In this document: piece by piece, positions 8,458-16,112 of the stretch
Numbering within the stretch: position 1 is the stretch's first letter
Layout of the letters: each line of letters begins with the position of its first letter
Assembly: GCA_963578655.1 (NCBI GenBank)
Contig: CAUZEB010000002.1
Location: 1 to 45,536, forward strand
Direction: 5' to 3'
DNA: 45,536 nucleotides
DNA from: CAUZEB01 sp963578655
GTDB lineage: Bacteria; Chloroflexota; Dehalococcoidia; Lucifugimonadales; CAUZEB01
The notes under the pieces: model-generated
Databases searched by the model: none
Told to the model about the DNA's origin: nothing
What the model saw: the letters and a program-made list of their open reading frames with translations, nothing else
Program-made: the position numbers and the translations under genes

Positions 8458-10068
8458 CTATCGCTCATACATAAGTCGTCCGTCAACGAATGTTTGATCG
8501 ATATTGATGTCCCGTATGAAATCATGTGAAACTATATTGGGATCATGACTTAACACTACCATGTCAGCCCTCTTTCCCACCTCTAAAGAGCCTATCTCAT
8601 TCTCACGTGACATGGCATATGCTGCATTAATTGTATACATCTGAAGCCCTTCCATAGGTGTTACTGCTTCTTCCAATGACAAGGGCTCGAAGCCATCCCT
8701 GGTATTCCGATTAACAATAGCATGAAGGCCAATCATTGGTTCAGGTGGGGCACAAGGACTATCCGAACTTGCCGAAACAACCAGGCCTTCCGAAAGCATC
8801 GTTTTAAATGGGAACAGCCGGACGTCACCTCCCATTATTCTAGCTCGCTCTCTGGAAATTTCTCCATTGGTATAGACAAATGGAGGTTGAACAACGGGTA
8901 TTACTCCCAAAGATCTAGCTCTCCGTATTTGCTCTAATGTTGGTAAACTGAAATGTTCAATTCTAAACCTAGGCTCCGGTTTTGATAATTCTCTAAGAGC
9001 TCGTTCAAATGAATTTAGAGCCTGATCTATACTCCAAGTCCCAAGGCAATGAATCGCTACTTGCAAATCCCTTCTATGGGCTTCCATAACCAGGATATCT
9101 GCTTCTTCCTGTGAATAATATCTGCTTCCTACGTGCTCCTGATGTCCATGTCCACCAAATCGAATACTAGCGGGTTCCGGAAAGACAGGATCCATAAACA
9201 TTTTAATAGTCCCACCTCTAAGTCTGTCAGATATGTTCCCATCATGTATTTCACCTCGTGAGGGTCTCTCCGGTGGTGCAAAAAAGCCATCACCTGCCAA
9301 CATCTGATGCATCAAGAGTGGTAGCTTACCTTGGCTATCGGCACTTTCGTACATTCGAGACGCTAATGGTATCGTGCAGGCATCCCCAATACTTGTGATA
9401 CCGTAAGATAGGTGACGCATACTATTGTGTAATACCAGATCATCTACTCCGTCTTGGTATGTATCGCAATACGCTTTAAACGACAAGTCGTAAAACGGAT
9501 CCATAGCAGTTTCCCACATGGTGCCATTAGGCTCACCTTTATCATCCTTCTTGATTTCTCCATTTTTCGGCTGAGGGCTGTCACATCCAATACCGGCTAA
9601 CTTTAGTGCTTCGCTATTGACATAGCATGCATGGCAAGAACCATCCAAGATCACAACAGGATTATGTGGAGACACTTCATCTAGTTCCCAACGCGAAAGA
9701 TTACGCGATTCTTTCAGGAGAGGCCCTCGGAAGCCCCATCCCCATATAATGCGTCCCCGGGGAGCACTACTGGCCGAAGCTTCAATTGCCTCCAATACAC
9801 CCTTAACACTTGTATGTGGAGGAACTCTACAGTCCACTGATACTGGTTGAAAAGTGGTAAAACTGAAATGATTATGCGGATCCACAAATCCTGGAACTAC
9901 AGTACGTCCATTCAAATTAATGTATTTGGTATTTGAATTCGCCAGTTTTGAAACTTCTTCGTTAGCTCCAATCGCGGCTATTCGTTGTCCTTTAACGGCT
10001 ATCCCTTCGAAATGGTGACCAAGCTTATCCATAGTTAGGATATTCCCGCCAATTAATATCAAATCCAT
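8458..10068 (-). CDS. YtcJ-type amidohydrolase (amidohydrolase family 3)
   Basis: This 536-residue protein is a metal-dependent hydrolase of the amidohydrolase superfamily, the YtcJ-like subgroup. The metal ligands HxH lie in VDPHNHFSF (HNH at 65-67), a candidate bridging lysine lies in GTIKMFMDP, further histidines in VAIHCLGTW and FRIEHFSLP, and the catalytic aspartate in ASSDSPCAPPEP. The C-terminal VGKRADMVVLSHDP closes the small beta-sandwich domain. Members hydrolyse C-N bonds of amides, carbamates or cyclic ureas; the substrate here is unknown. A GGAGG lies 8 bases before the ATG at 10068. It appears monocistronic and divergent from the DinB-like gene. Confidence 0.9.
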   Translation of the reverse strand: MDLILIGGNILTMDKLGHHFEGIAVKGQRIAAIGANEEVSKLANSNTKYINLNGRTVVPGFVDPHNHFSFTTFQPVSVDCRVPPHTSVKGVLEAIEASASSAPRGRIIWGWGFRGPLLKESRNLSRWELDEVSPHNPVVILDGSCHACYVNSEALKLAGIGCDSPQPKNGEIKKDDKGEPNGTMWETAMDPFYDLSFKAYCDTYQDGVDDLVLHNSMRHLSYGITSIGDACTIPLASRMYESADSQGKLPLLMHQMLAGDGFFAPPERPSRGEIHDGNISDRLRGGTIKMFMDPVFPEPASIRFGGHGHQEHVGSRYYSQEEADILVMEAHRRDLQVAIHCLGTWSIDQALNSFERALRELSKPEPRFRIEHFSLPTLEQIRRARSLGVIPVVQPPFVYTNGEISRERARIMGGDVRLFPFKTMLSEGLVVSASSDSPCAPPEPMIGLHAIVNRNTRDGFEPLSLEEAVTPMEGLQMYTINAAYAMSRENEIGSLEVGKRADMVVLSHDPNIVSHDFIRDINIDQTFVDGRLMYER

Positions 10069-10154
10069 ACGTACACCTCCTGGAGGATATATAGTAACTT
10101 GAGTTTAATCCTTGACACAATGATCGATGAACGCCATATTATAGGAGAATTCCG

Positions 10155-10853
10155 ATGGAAACGCCATCGCATGCCTTGGAGATTAATTTGAAAAGGGATC
10201 TCGTCCATCATAATACTCCCGCCATAACCTTGTTCCCAGAATATGCTTCCCTGTACTCACTCATAGGGAGCGAGGTAGAAAACTTATCGAAAATACAACT
10301 CGATTTTGAATCAGACTATTGGGAATGGAGCAAATGGAGCATAAGGCGGCAACTAAGTCATATGGCCTCCTTAATATACCGTTGGTTACTTGTGCGTTGG
10401 GGAGAAACATTATTCCCCAACAACGAACATGGTGTCGATGACGTAAATGGATTAGCCCATTCGAAATTTGATCGTCGCATGGACGAAGATCGTTACTGGG
10501 CTTATCCAATCATAATGGAAAAACTTAAAAATGGCTTGGGATTAGTTCAAGCCGTCTTAAATACCCGCGACATAACTTTTCTAAGAAGTCGCTCAATAAT
10601 ATATGACCAGGGTCCACACTGGAAAGTGATGCTAAAAGCTCACCCAGATGGCGTCACCAATACCGACGATCCTTCAAAAGGTTTGATGTTTTTGGAGGCT
10701 AGTATAAGGCACATATACTATGAAGAGATTACACACTTGTATAATATTCAACGTCTTAAGAGAGCTCAAGGATTAGACACAATAGTAACCATTCCAAGAA
10801 TAGGATACTGGGTGCAAGACGGCTGGGATATTAGTGAGCCCGATCAGTTATAA
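10155..10853 (+). CDS. Putative DinB-like four-helix protein
   Basis: This 232-residue protein is not firmly recognised. Its mid-region WSIRRQLSHMASLIYRWLLVRW and late IRHIYYEEITHLYNIQRLKRAQGL resemble helix 1 and helix 4 of DinB/YfiT-like putative metal-binding bundles, with histidines in each (SHMAS and RHIYYEEITHLYN). Members of that superfamily include thiol transferases and many uncharacterised proteins. It has no signal peptide or membrane segment. The ATG at 10155 follows AGGAG with a 7-base spacer. A TTGACA at 10112-10117 lies upstream, but the fitting -10 would leave almost no leader. It ends 11 bases from the convergent peptidase gene. Confidence 0.5.
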   Translation: METPSHALEINLKRDLVHHNTPAITLFPEYASLYSLIGSEVENLSKIQLDFESDYWEWSKWSIRRQLSHMASLIYRWLLVRWGETLFPNNEHGVDDVNGLAHSKFDRRMDEDRYWAYPIIMEKLKNGLGLVQAVLNTRDITFLRSRSIIYDQGPHWKVMLKAHPDGVTNTDDPSKGLMFLEASIRHIYYEEITHLYNIQRLKRAQGLDTIVTIPRIGYWVQDGWDISEPDQL

Positions 10854-10864
10854 TCTTATTTTTC

Positions 10865-12004
10865 CTACTCGTCGAACACTTTTGCAGTTGTCACCATGCG
10901 ATTACGAATATTTTCAGATATGTCTTTTGCCCAGCTTGAAGCATGATAGTTATGTATTCTAGACACACCAATTGTTGACTGCGTTATTAACGCAATCCCC
11001 CCCAAATAATCAGACACATCCATATACTCCGGCCCTACACCACCCAAGGGATCTGATATCTTAGTCGTGGCATTGTGATAGTTGCCTAATGGAAAAGCAA
11101 TCCCTGTTACACGATATCCGAAATGAGCAAATGCTGTCGCTTCACAAGTGCCACCACGCATAAGGTGCCGCTGGCACCGAAACGCTGTATTTGTCTCTCG
11201 TATATTTCGTAGACCTATAGCCAGAGCTTTCTCAGCCTCGGAATCGAAAGTATGGGAGGCATCTCCCGTTCGGATAACTGGCCCCTCTCCTTGATTTATG
11301 CCCGGTATAACTGGACTGGATTCAACAGACACAATAATAGTCTCTTTGGGCAAGATGCCTTCGGAAGCCAGAAGGCGAGCGCCAATCAGGCCAACTTCTT
11401 CAGCACGCGTGAAAACGGCATATAGATCTACTTTCTCCTCATTGAACACCAAGTGCTCTAAAGCCGCCAGTATGCTAGCACATCCGGCTAAATCATCTAA
11501 TGCACGCATACGAATTGTATCTCCGTCCAAAATGAAATCGGGCAAATCAAACACAACAGGAACTGGAAACATCGGAACAATATCGGATTGTAGATTTACG
11601 TATACCTTGCGCTCCGATATTTCACGACTTAGCATCGTATCGATAGGACTTATTTCTCCCGATACTCTTTCTCCACATAATGTGAAAACGGCGACAGGAA
11701 CAGGTTTATTTAGAGACGCGACCGGTATGCCTCCCATGGCACGTGCCACAAAACCTTTTCTACAAGACTCTATTATCTCAAACCCTGGATGATCCATATG
11801 AGCGACAAAAGCAATGGGGGTTCTTTCTCGATGTGATGGTAGATTGTCATAATGGGCTATAATATTACCGAATGAATCACACTCTACTTTCACACCCATT
11901 TGCCTAATTGTTTCCAGTATATATTGGGACACCTTATATTCAAAAAAGGGACAAGCTAGGCGGGAACCCAAATCCTTAAGTATTTTCATGGAACGTTCAT
12001 TCAT
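10865..12004 (-). CDS. M42-like zinc aminopeptidase
   Basis: This 379-residue protein looks like a dinuclear metallo-aminopeptidase of the M42 group (glutamyl aminopeptidase/tetrahedral aminopeptidase, sometimes named endoglucanase M or FrvX). Metal and catalytic residues are visible: H69 and D71 in AHMDHPGF, the aspartate pair at 170-171 in RALDDLAG, the glutamate pair at 202-203 in TRAEEVGLIGA, and later VSVESSP and YHNATT. Such enzymes trim N-terminal residues from small peptides in the cytoplasm. The small gene at 12083-12277 lies 78 bases upstream on the same strand, so the two may be co-transcribed. M20 family membership is the main alternative. Confidence 0.82.
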   Translation of the reverse strand: MNERSMKILKDLGSRLACPFFEYKVSQYILETIRQMGVKVECDSFGNIIAHYDNLPSHRERTPIAFVAHMDHPGFEIIESCRKGFVARAMGGIPVASLNKPVPVAVFTLCGERVSGEISPIDTMLSREISERKVYVNLQSDIVPMFPVPVVFDLPDFILDGDTIRMRALDDLAGCASILAALEHLVFNEEKVDLYAVFTRAEEVGLIGARLLASEGILPKETIIVSVESSPVIPGINQGEGPVIRTGDASHTFDSEAEKALAIGLRNIRETNTAFRCQRHLMRGGTCEATAFAHFGYRVTGIAFPLGNYHNATTKISDPLGGVGPEYMDVSDYLGGIALITQSTIGVSRIHNYHASSWAKDISENIRNRMVTTAKVFDE

Positions 12005-12082
12005 TTACGTACCCTTTCCATAATAATGAACAAGAAACTGCGGAACGCAGTATTAACCGTGGGTTTTCGCTCGGAATGTTAG

Positions 12083-12277
12083 CTAAAAGTAAAAACCCGG
12101 TTCCACCTGAGGTTCCGGTAGATTTTGAGAAAGCACCCATACATTGTACGCTGCTTCATGTATAATGGGTTCTAATTCTGCTTCTCGCCCTACTCCCCAG
12201 AGTAGAAGCGCTCTGTGTCGCATGTTATGAACGATATCAGACTTAGAAGCCATTGGCTGGTCCTTCGACATCGGCAT
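12083..12277 (-). CDS. Small conserved-looking protein of unknown function
   Basis: The frame is open from 12355, but the part before residue 27 is hydrophobic and encoded in very AT-rich DNA. The second ATG at 12277 has GGAG upstream at 11 bases, so I take it as the start, giving 64 residues. The product has a helical core (HRALLLWGVGREAELEPIIHE) and a proline-rich end (PEPQVEPGFYF). This weakly resembles AtzG-like/DUF4089 small subunits that partner amidases, but no amidase is adjacent. It may be co-transcribed with the downstream peptidase gene. It is divergent from rpmH across a long palindrome. Confidence 0.5.
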   Translation of the reverse strand: MPMSKDQPMASKSDIVHNMRHRALLLWGVGREAELEPIIHEAAYNVWVLSQNLPEPQVEPGFYF

Positions 12278-12355
12278 TATTTCCAATTCTCCAATATAAT
12301 AGACTATATTATATGATAATAATATTTTAAACCATATTAACCGTACAACAATCAT

Positions 12356-12411
12356 ACATACTATTATACAAGGATTTTAATAATCATTAAAATCCTTGTA
12401 TAATAGTATGT
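12356..12411. repeat. Perfect 26-bp-arm palindrome between divergent genes
   Basis: Arms 12356-12381 and 12386-12411 are exact reverse complements around a 4-base loop, AATC at 12382-12385. The arms are AT-rich. Each arm contains TATAAT, at 12399-12404 on the plus strand and at 12363-12368 on the minus strand. These face rpmH (75 bases downstream) and the small gene at 12277 (86 bases downstream). No T-tract follows either arm, and both flanking genes point away, so a terminator is unlikely. Possible roles are a symmetric divergent promoter/operator or a cruciform-forming element; I saw no matching second copy. Confidence 0.8.
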
Positions 12412-12478
12412 GCAGACTAGAATTTAATGTTACACTTTAATATAGTGCCGATTCACATTTTTACTTTTTGAAGAGCTT

Positions 12479-12616
12479 ATGCCAAAACAAACTTATCAAC
12501 CCCGCAAACGGCGGCGCAAGAGAGTTCATGGATTTAGATCTAGAATGAGCTCTAGGGGCGGTCGTCATGTACTTAAGCGCCGTATGTTCAAGGGTAGACA
12601 CAGGCTTACTGTTTAA
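12479..12616 (+). CDS. rpmH: 50S ribosomal protein L34
   Basis: A 45-residue basic protein starts at ATG 12479 (MPKQTYQPRKRRRKRVHGF) and ends at TAA 12614-12616. It has the L34 hallmark YQPxxxRRxRxHGFxxRM followed by GRxVLxRRxxKGRxxLxV, at the normal length of 44-46. L34 is a component of the large ribosomal subunit. The Shine-Dalgarno is weak (GAAGAG). It leads the rpmH-rnpA-yidD-lipoprotein-yidC-jag operon, whose first gap is only 32 bases. Near-universal synteny with rnpA supports the call. In many bacteria dnaA and oriC sit upstream; neither is seen here. Confidence 0.97.
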   Translation: MPKQTYQPRKRRRKRVHGFRSRMSSRGGRHVLKRRMFKGRHRLTV

Positions 12617-12648
12617 ATTCGTGATTTCATTTACGCGCTTGATGGGCA

Positions 12649-13023
12649 ATGGGTAAGGAAAAGCATCTCAGGACATCGAGAGAATTTGCTGCTGTACGTA
12701 GAACCGGCAGAAGTATATCTGACCGGATGCTAGTGTTAATTTCGATGCCAAACGGATTAAGTGTTACCAGATTTGGATTCTCTATAGGGAAAAGAGTTGG
12801 CAATGCGGTCACTCGTAATAGGATAAAACGCAGACTTAGGGAGGCGCTCCAGATTAATGAAATTGAGGAGGGTTGGGATCTGGTCGTTATAGCCCGAAAG
12901 GATTCCTCGTCTGCCCACTTTCGTGATATTATGAACTCCATATCTAAACTGCTAAATAGAGCAAGCATCCTCAAAGTCGATTCCCAATCTCAAAAGCATG
13001 ATCGTGATATGAATAATGTGTAA
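12649..13023 (+). CDS. rnpA: Ribonuclease P protein component
   Basis: This 124-residue protein is the RNase P protein subunit, which helps the catalytic RNA cleave 5' leaders from pre-tRNAs. The RNR motif region, GNAVTRNRIKRRLREA at residues 51-66, is the P-protein signature, preceded by RFGFSIGKRVG. The start ATG 12649 lies 32 bases after the rpmH stop. The 3' end overlaps yidD by 8 bases, implying translational coupling in the same operon. Confidence 0.96.
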   Translation: MGKEKHLRTSREFAAVRRTGRSISDRMLVLISMPNGLSVTRFGFSIGKRVGNAVTRNRIKRRLREALQINEIEEGWDLVVIARKDSSSAHFRDIMNSISKLLNRASILKVDSQSQKHDRDMNNV

Positions 13024-13228
13024 ACTACTACTTAACACCATAGAATTTTATCAACGGAGTATATCTCCGTATTTTTTTAAAGGTCAATGCCGATATTTAC
13101 CAAGTTGTTCAAATTACACGCACGAAGCGATCTCCAAATACGGGGTCCTAAAAGGGATTTGGTTAGGCTCTCGGCGCTTGCTACAATGTAATCCGTTAGG
13201 CAAAAGTAGATATGATCCAGTTCCTTAA
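13016..13228 (+). CDS. yidD: Membrane protein insertion efficiency factor YidD
   Basis: This 70-residue protein matches the short YidD family: FYQRSISPYFFKGQCRYLPSCSNYTHEA followed by GVLKGIWLGSRRLLQCNPL. The conserved cysteines (in GQCRYLPSC and LLQCNP) and the amphipathic N-terminus are all present. YidD is membrane-associated and helps YidC-dependent insertion of membrane proteins. It starts at an ATG inside the rnpA 3' end (8-base overlap) and its own 3' end overlaps the next gene by 17 bases. A start this deep in rnpA is the family's usual arrangement. Confidence 0.95.
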   Translation: MCKLLLNTIEFYQRSISPYFFKGQCRYLPSCSNYTHEAISKYGVLKGIWLGSRRLLQCNPLGKSRYDPVP

Positions 13229-14339
13229 TCACAAATACATAATATCTACATTCGTTATTCTAATGTTATCGTATGTATTAATCCTATCGGGTTGTGCTCG
13301 TGTGGCACAGCCCGAAGGTTGGTCAGCTGGTGTTTTAACAGATGGCAAAATATTTATTGGTACTATGGAAGGGCAACTCGTTGCTCTCGATCGCTTTACA
13401 GGGGAAACTTACTGGAAGTTCGATTTAAGAGGAGAAGAGTCACTAAGGGCTATCTACGGAACCCCAGCTATATCAAATGAAACGCTGTATATAGGAGGCT
13501 ATGATGGTATCCTATACGCGCTTACTACTGAAGGTAATTTAATCTGGGAGGAGCGCGTGGACGGTCCAATTGTAGGGAGTCCTTTTTTAACGGAGGACAC
13601 GATTTTGGTTAGTTCTGCAGATGGCCACGTCTACGCCTTCGACAAATCTAAGCAATCCCGTAAGTGGCGATTTAAGGCTAAGGACTCAGTATGGTCCGGC
13701 CCCATAGCTTCAAATGGAGTTGTTTATTTCGGATCCCTGGATCGCAAAGTGTACGCTTTGAACCAAGATGACGGCAATCTTCTTTGGGAATTCTCAACTA
13801 AAGGCGCAGTGACCGCCACACCTTTGGTATATGATGGACGCGTTTATATTGGTTCATTCGGCGGTGTTTTTTACTCTATAGACGCTAAAACTGGTGTGGA
13901 AGTATGGAGATTTGAAGGTGCTACCAATTGGTACTGGGGATCAGCGATCATCCATAATGGAACTATTTTTGCTCCTTCCTTAGATGGGAATCTGTATGCT
14001 TTGGACATTAAAACAGGGGCTCTTCTGTGGACCATTGAAACCGAAGGACCTATTATCGGATCTCCTGCTGTGGTGTTTGACATGCTAGCCGTAGCTTCCC
14101 AGGACGGCAAAATAAGGTTCACTCGTTTATCAAACGGGTTAGAATTAAACTCCTGTAATATTGGTGAAGAGATAAAAACATCTATCGTGGCGAAAGATGG
14201 GTTTATCTATTTTGGGGCTCAGGACAATTCAATTCGTGCGCTCGAAATCAAAAAGAATAGTGGTAACCCTGATGAGGTGTGGGTACATTTCACTGACCAA
14301 GACGACCCCATTTCACGGGATCGAGCAAAAGCCTGCTAA
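13212..14339 (+). CDS. PQQ-repeat beta-propeller lipoprotein (BamB-like fold)
   Basis: This 375-residue protein starts with a hydrophobic signal and a canonical lipobox, LILSGC with Cys28, so it is predicted to be a lipid-anchored extracytoplasmic protein. The rest is a beta-propeller of about seven PQQ-like blades with repeated endings such as LVALDRFTGETYWKF, LYALTTEGNLIWEE, VYALNQDDGNLLWEF and LYALDIKTGALLWTI. This is the fold of BamB and of quinoprotein dehydrogenase repeats; quinone-binding residues cannot be judged. Its gene overlaps yidD by 17 bases and is followed 22 bases later by yidC, so it sits within the membrane-insertion operon, suggesting a role in folding or assembly of exported proteins. 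Confidence 0.88.
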   Translation: MIQFLNHKYIISTFVILMLSYVLILSGCARVAQPEGWSAGVLTDGKIFIGTMEGQLVALDRFTGETYWKFDLRGEESLRAIYGTPAISNETLYIGGYDGILYALTTEGNLIWEERVDGPIVGSPFLTEDTILVSSADGHVYAFDKSKQSRKWRFKAKDSVWSGPIASNGVVYFGSLDRKVYALNQDDGNLLWEFSTKGAVTATPLVYDGRVYIGSFGGVFYSIDAKTGVEVWRFEGATNWYWGSAIIHNGTIFAPSLDGNLYALDIKTGALLWTIETEGPIIGSPAVVFDMLAVASQDGKIRFTRLSNGLELNSCNIGEEIKTSIVAKDGFIYFGAQDNSIRALEIKKNSGNPDEVWVHFTDQDDPISRDRAKAC

Positions 14340-14361
14340 TGAAATATAGGATGTTTGTGTT

Positions 14362-15285
14362 GTGCAATTACTAGGCGATATATGGAACGCAGTTATAATT
14401 CAACCTATGATCAACAGCCTGATACTGCTGTACGACGTATTCTTTAATAACTTTGGGCTCAGCATCATAGCGTTTACTATACTTGTCCGCGTAGTGCTTA
14501 TTCCGCTTTCAATAAAGCAAGCCCGTCAAATGAAGGCTATGACTAGCCTTCAGCCTAAATTAAAGGAAATTCAAGAACTCTATAAAAAAGATCCGCAAAA
14601 ACGTTCCAGTGAAACAATGCGGACTTATAAAGAGCGTGGAGTAAACCCTATAGGGTGCTTAGGGCCCTTTTTTATACAATTTCCCATTTGGATCGGCCTG
14701 TTTTGGTCCCTCAGGGCTACCTTACCCTCAACTCCCGAAAGCCTGGCCCGTTTGTCAGGCCAGATTTATCCTTGGCTCCCTGGAATTAATGAATCGATAC
14801 CCTTGAAGAGCACTTTTTTGTGGTTGGATCTTGGATCGAGTGATCCAACACCTATACTGCCGGTTCTTGTCGGCTTATCAATGTTTCTCATGCAAAAAGT
14901 TACCACTATGCCAGCGGCAGATCCACGACAAGCCTCAACAAACAGAATGATGTTATGGATGCTACCGATAATGTTCGGTTTTTTTACCACTCAATTTGAA
15001 AGTGGTTTAGCACTATATTGGGTCATATCAAATATAGTCGGGATGATAATACAAGGATTTGTAACAGGATGGGCCCCTCTGATCTCCTTATTCTTATTCT
15101 GGCAATCAAATAAAGCGAAAGAGCAGCCGCAATTGAATGACTCAAAGGCAATAGAGTCCCAACCGGAGGAGACGATTACCGATGCAAACCATAGAGACAA
15201 CAGCAAAGACAACAGAAGAGGCAATCGAACTCGCCCTAAAAGAATTAGACGTAGAGCGCGCGGAAGTAGAAATAGACGTCATTAG
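14362..15285 (+). CDS. yidC: Membrane protein insertase YidC/Oxa1/Alb3
   Basis: This 307-residue protein is the short, Gram-positive-type YidC without a large periplasmic domain. It has an N-terminal membrane segment, the conserved FGLSIIAFTILVRVVLIPLSIKQARQMKAM stretch (about residues 30-58) with the groove arginine, a cytoplasmic hairpin (LKEIQELYKKD), and the PIGCLGPFFIQFPIWIGLFWSLR and later membrane segments. It inserts membrane proteins alone or with SecYEG. The C-terminal tail from about residue 250 is hydrophilic and ends in a very basic run rich in Arg and Lys, as expected for ribosome contact. That tail is encoded in a different frame over the first 104 bases of jag. A GTG at 14362 is the likely start, with AGGA upstream. 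Confidence 0.93.
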   Translation: MQLLGDIWNAVIIQPMINSLILLYDVFFNNFGLSIIAFTILVRVVLIPLSIKQARQMKAMTSLQPKLKEIQELYKKDPQKRSSETMRTYKERGVNPIGCLGPFFIQFPIWIGLFWSLRATLPSTPESLARLSGQIYPWLPGINESIPLKSTFLWLDLGSSDPTPILPVLVGLSMFLMQKVTTMPAADPRQASTNRMMLWMLPIMFGFFTTQFESGLALYWVISNIVGMIIQGFVTGWAPLISLFLFWQSNKAKEQPQLNDSKAIESQPEETITDANHRDNSKDNRRGNRTRPKRIRRRARGSRNRRH

Positions 15286-15820
15286 TCGAGGAAAACCGGG
15301 TTTTTGGGGTCTGCGTAATGAGCCAGCACGTGTTCGGGTTACAGTCCTGGAACAAGCTTCAGATGTAGTGAAAATCTCTACCGAAGTAATCGAAACTCTT
15401 ATGTCGAAAATGAACGTTAGCGCCGTGGTGAATTTACTGCAAGCGATGGAAGAAGGTATAGGGGGACCGGAATTCAACATAGAAGGCGATGACTCGGGTC
15501 TTCTCATAGGACGCAGAGGTGAGACACTTAAAGCATTCCAATTCATCGTGAGATTTATAGTGGGAAGCCGACTGGGAACTAGAGCACAATTATCCCTCGA
15601 CGTGGAAGGATACCAGAAACGCCGTTACCAATCTTTGGCTGATCTTGCCCAACGTGTAGCTCAGCGTGTATCTAATTCAGGTAGGACAGTAACACTCGAA
15701 CCAATGCCTTCTAATGAGAGGAGAATTATCCATATAACGTTAGCTAATCATAGGTTAGTCTCTACAGAGAGTTCGGGATCGGGTGATGGCCGCCAAGTAG
15801 CAATAAACCCGCTACAGTAG
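15182..15820 (+). CDS. jag: Jag/KhpB-like RNA-binding protein (Jag_N, KH, R3H)
   Basis: This 212-residue protein has the three-part Jag (SpoIIIJ-associated, KhpB/EloR) layout. The Jag_N domain is at the start (TTEEAIELALKELDV followed by GKPGFWGLRNEPARVRV), a KH domain lies at about residues 80-145 (LIGRRGETLKAFQFIVRF), and an R3H domain lies at the end (ERRIIHITLANH). Jag binds small and messenger RNAs and is genetically linked with YidC and cell elongation. The ATG at 15182 has GGAGGAG 10 bases upstream and gives exactly the family's N-terminus, so the 104-base overlap with yidC is real rather than a wrong start. Confidence 0.94.
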   Translation: MQTIETTAKTTEEAIELALKELDVERAEVEIDVISRGKPGFWGLRNEPARVRVTVLEQASDVVKISTEVIETLMSKMNVSAVVNLLQAMEEGIGGPEFNIEGDDSGLLIGRRGETLKAFQFIVRFIVGSRLGTRAQLSLDVEGYQKRRYQSLADLAQRVAQRVSNSGRTVTLEPMPSNERRIIHITLANHRLVSTESSGSGDGRQVAINPLQ

Positions 15821-16007
15821 AAGAATTCACCTAATCCATAAAGGGAGATCTACATGTTGTAAAGCATGCTCTACCATTATCTTTTTCTTGTTGAGTTCCC
15901 TGTTAGCACCAATTGATGAGGTCAACTATGCTTTATCAGACGTTCGAAGTAACCGAACTCCCTGACTTTTCACACACGCTCTTACATAACAACTGCCTTA
16001 AAGGTAA

Positions 16008-16016
16008 TGTTATAAT
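16008..16016 (+). promoter_or_regulatory. Extended -10 promoter element for permease gene
   Basis: The bases TGT followed by TATAAT (16011-16016) form a perfect extended -10 element. The -35 region at normal spacing does not match consensus, as is common for extended -10 promoters. It lies about 97 bases before the permease start at 16113, in the 292-base gap after jag. Called by eye. Confidence 0.4.
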
Positions 16017-16112
16017 CTTAATTGAACGGACTCGATCCTAGGTCATTCATACAATGAACGCTACATGACACGCTTAACAGACACTTTGACCTGAAAATGG
16101 TAATGTTTAGTC

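Noticed and set aside
12356..12478. oriC next to rpmH
   Set aside because: No convincing DnaA boxes and no dnaA; the palindrome alone is not enough evidence.
13292..13480. Separate 62-residue gene inside the propeller gene
   Set aside because: It is a shadow frame of a clearly coding gene and has no family match.
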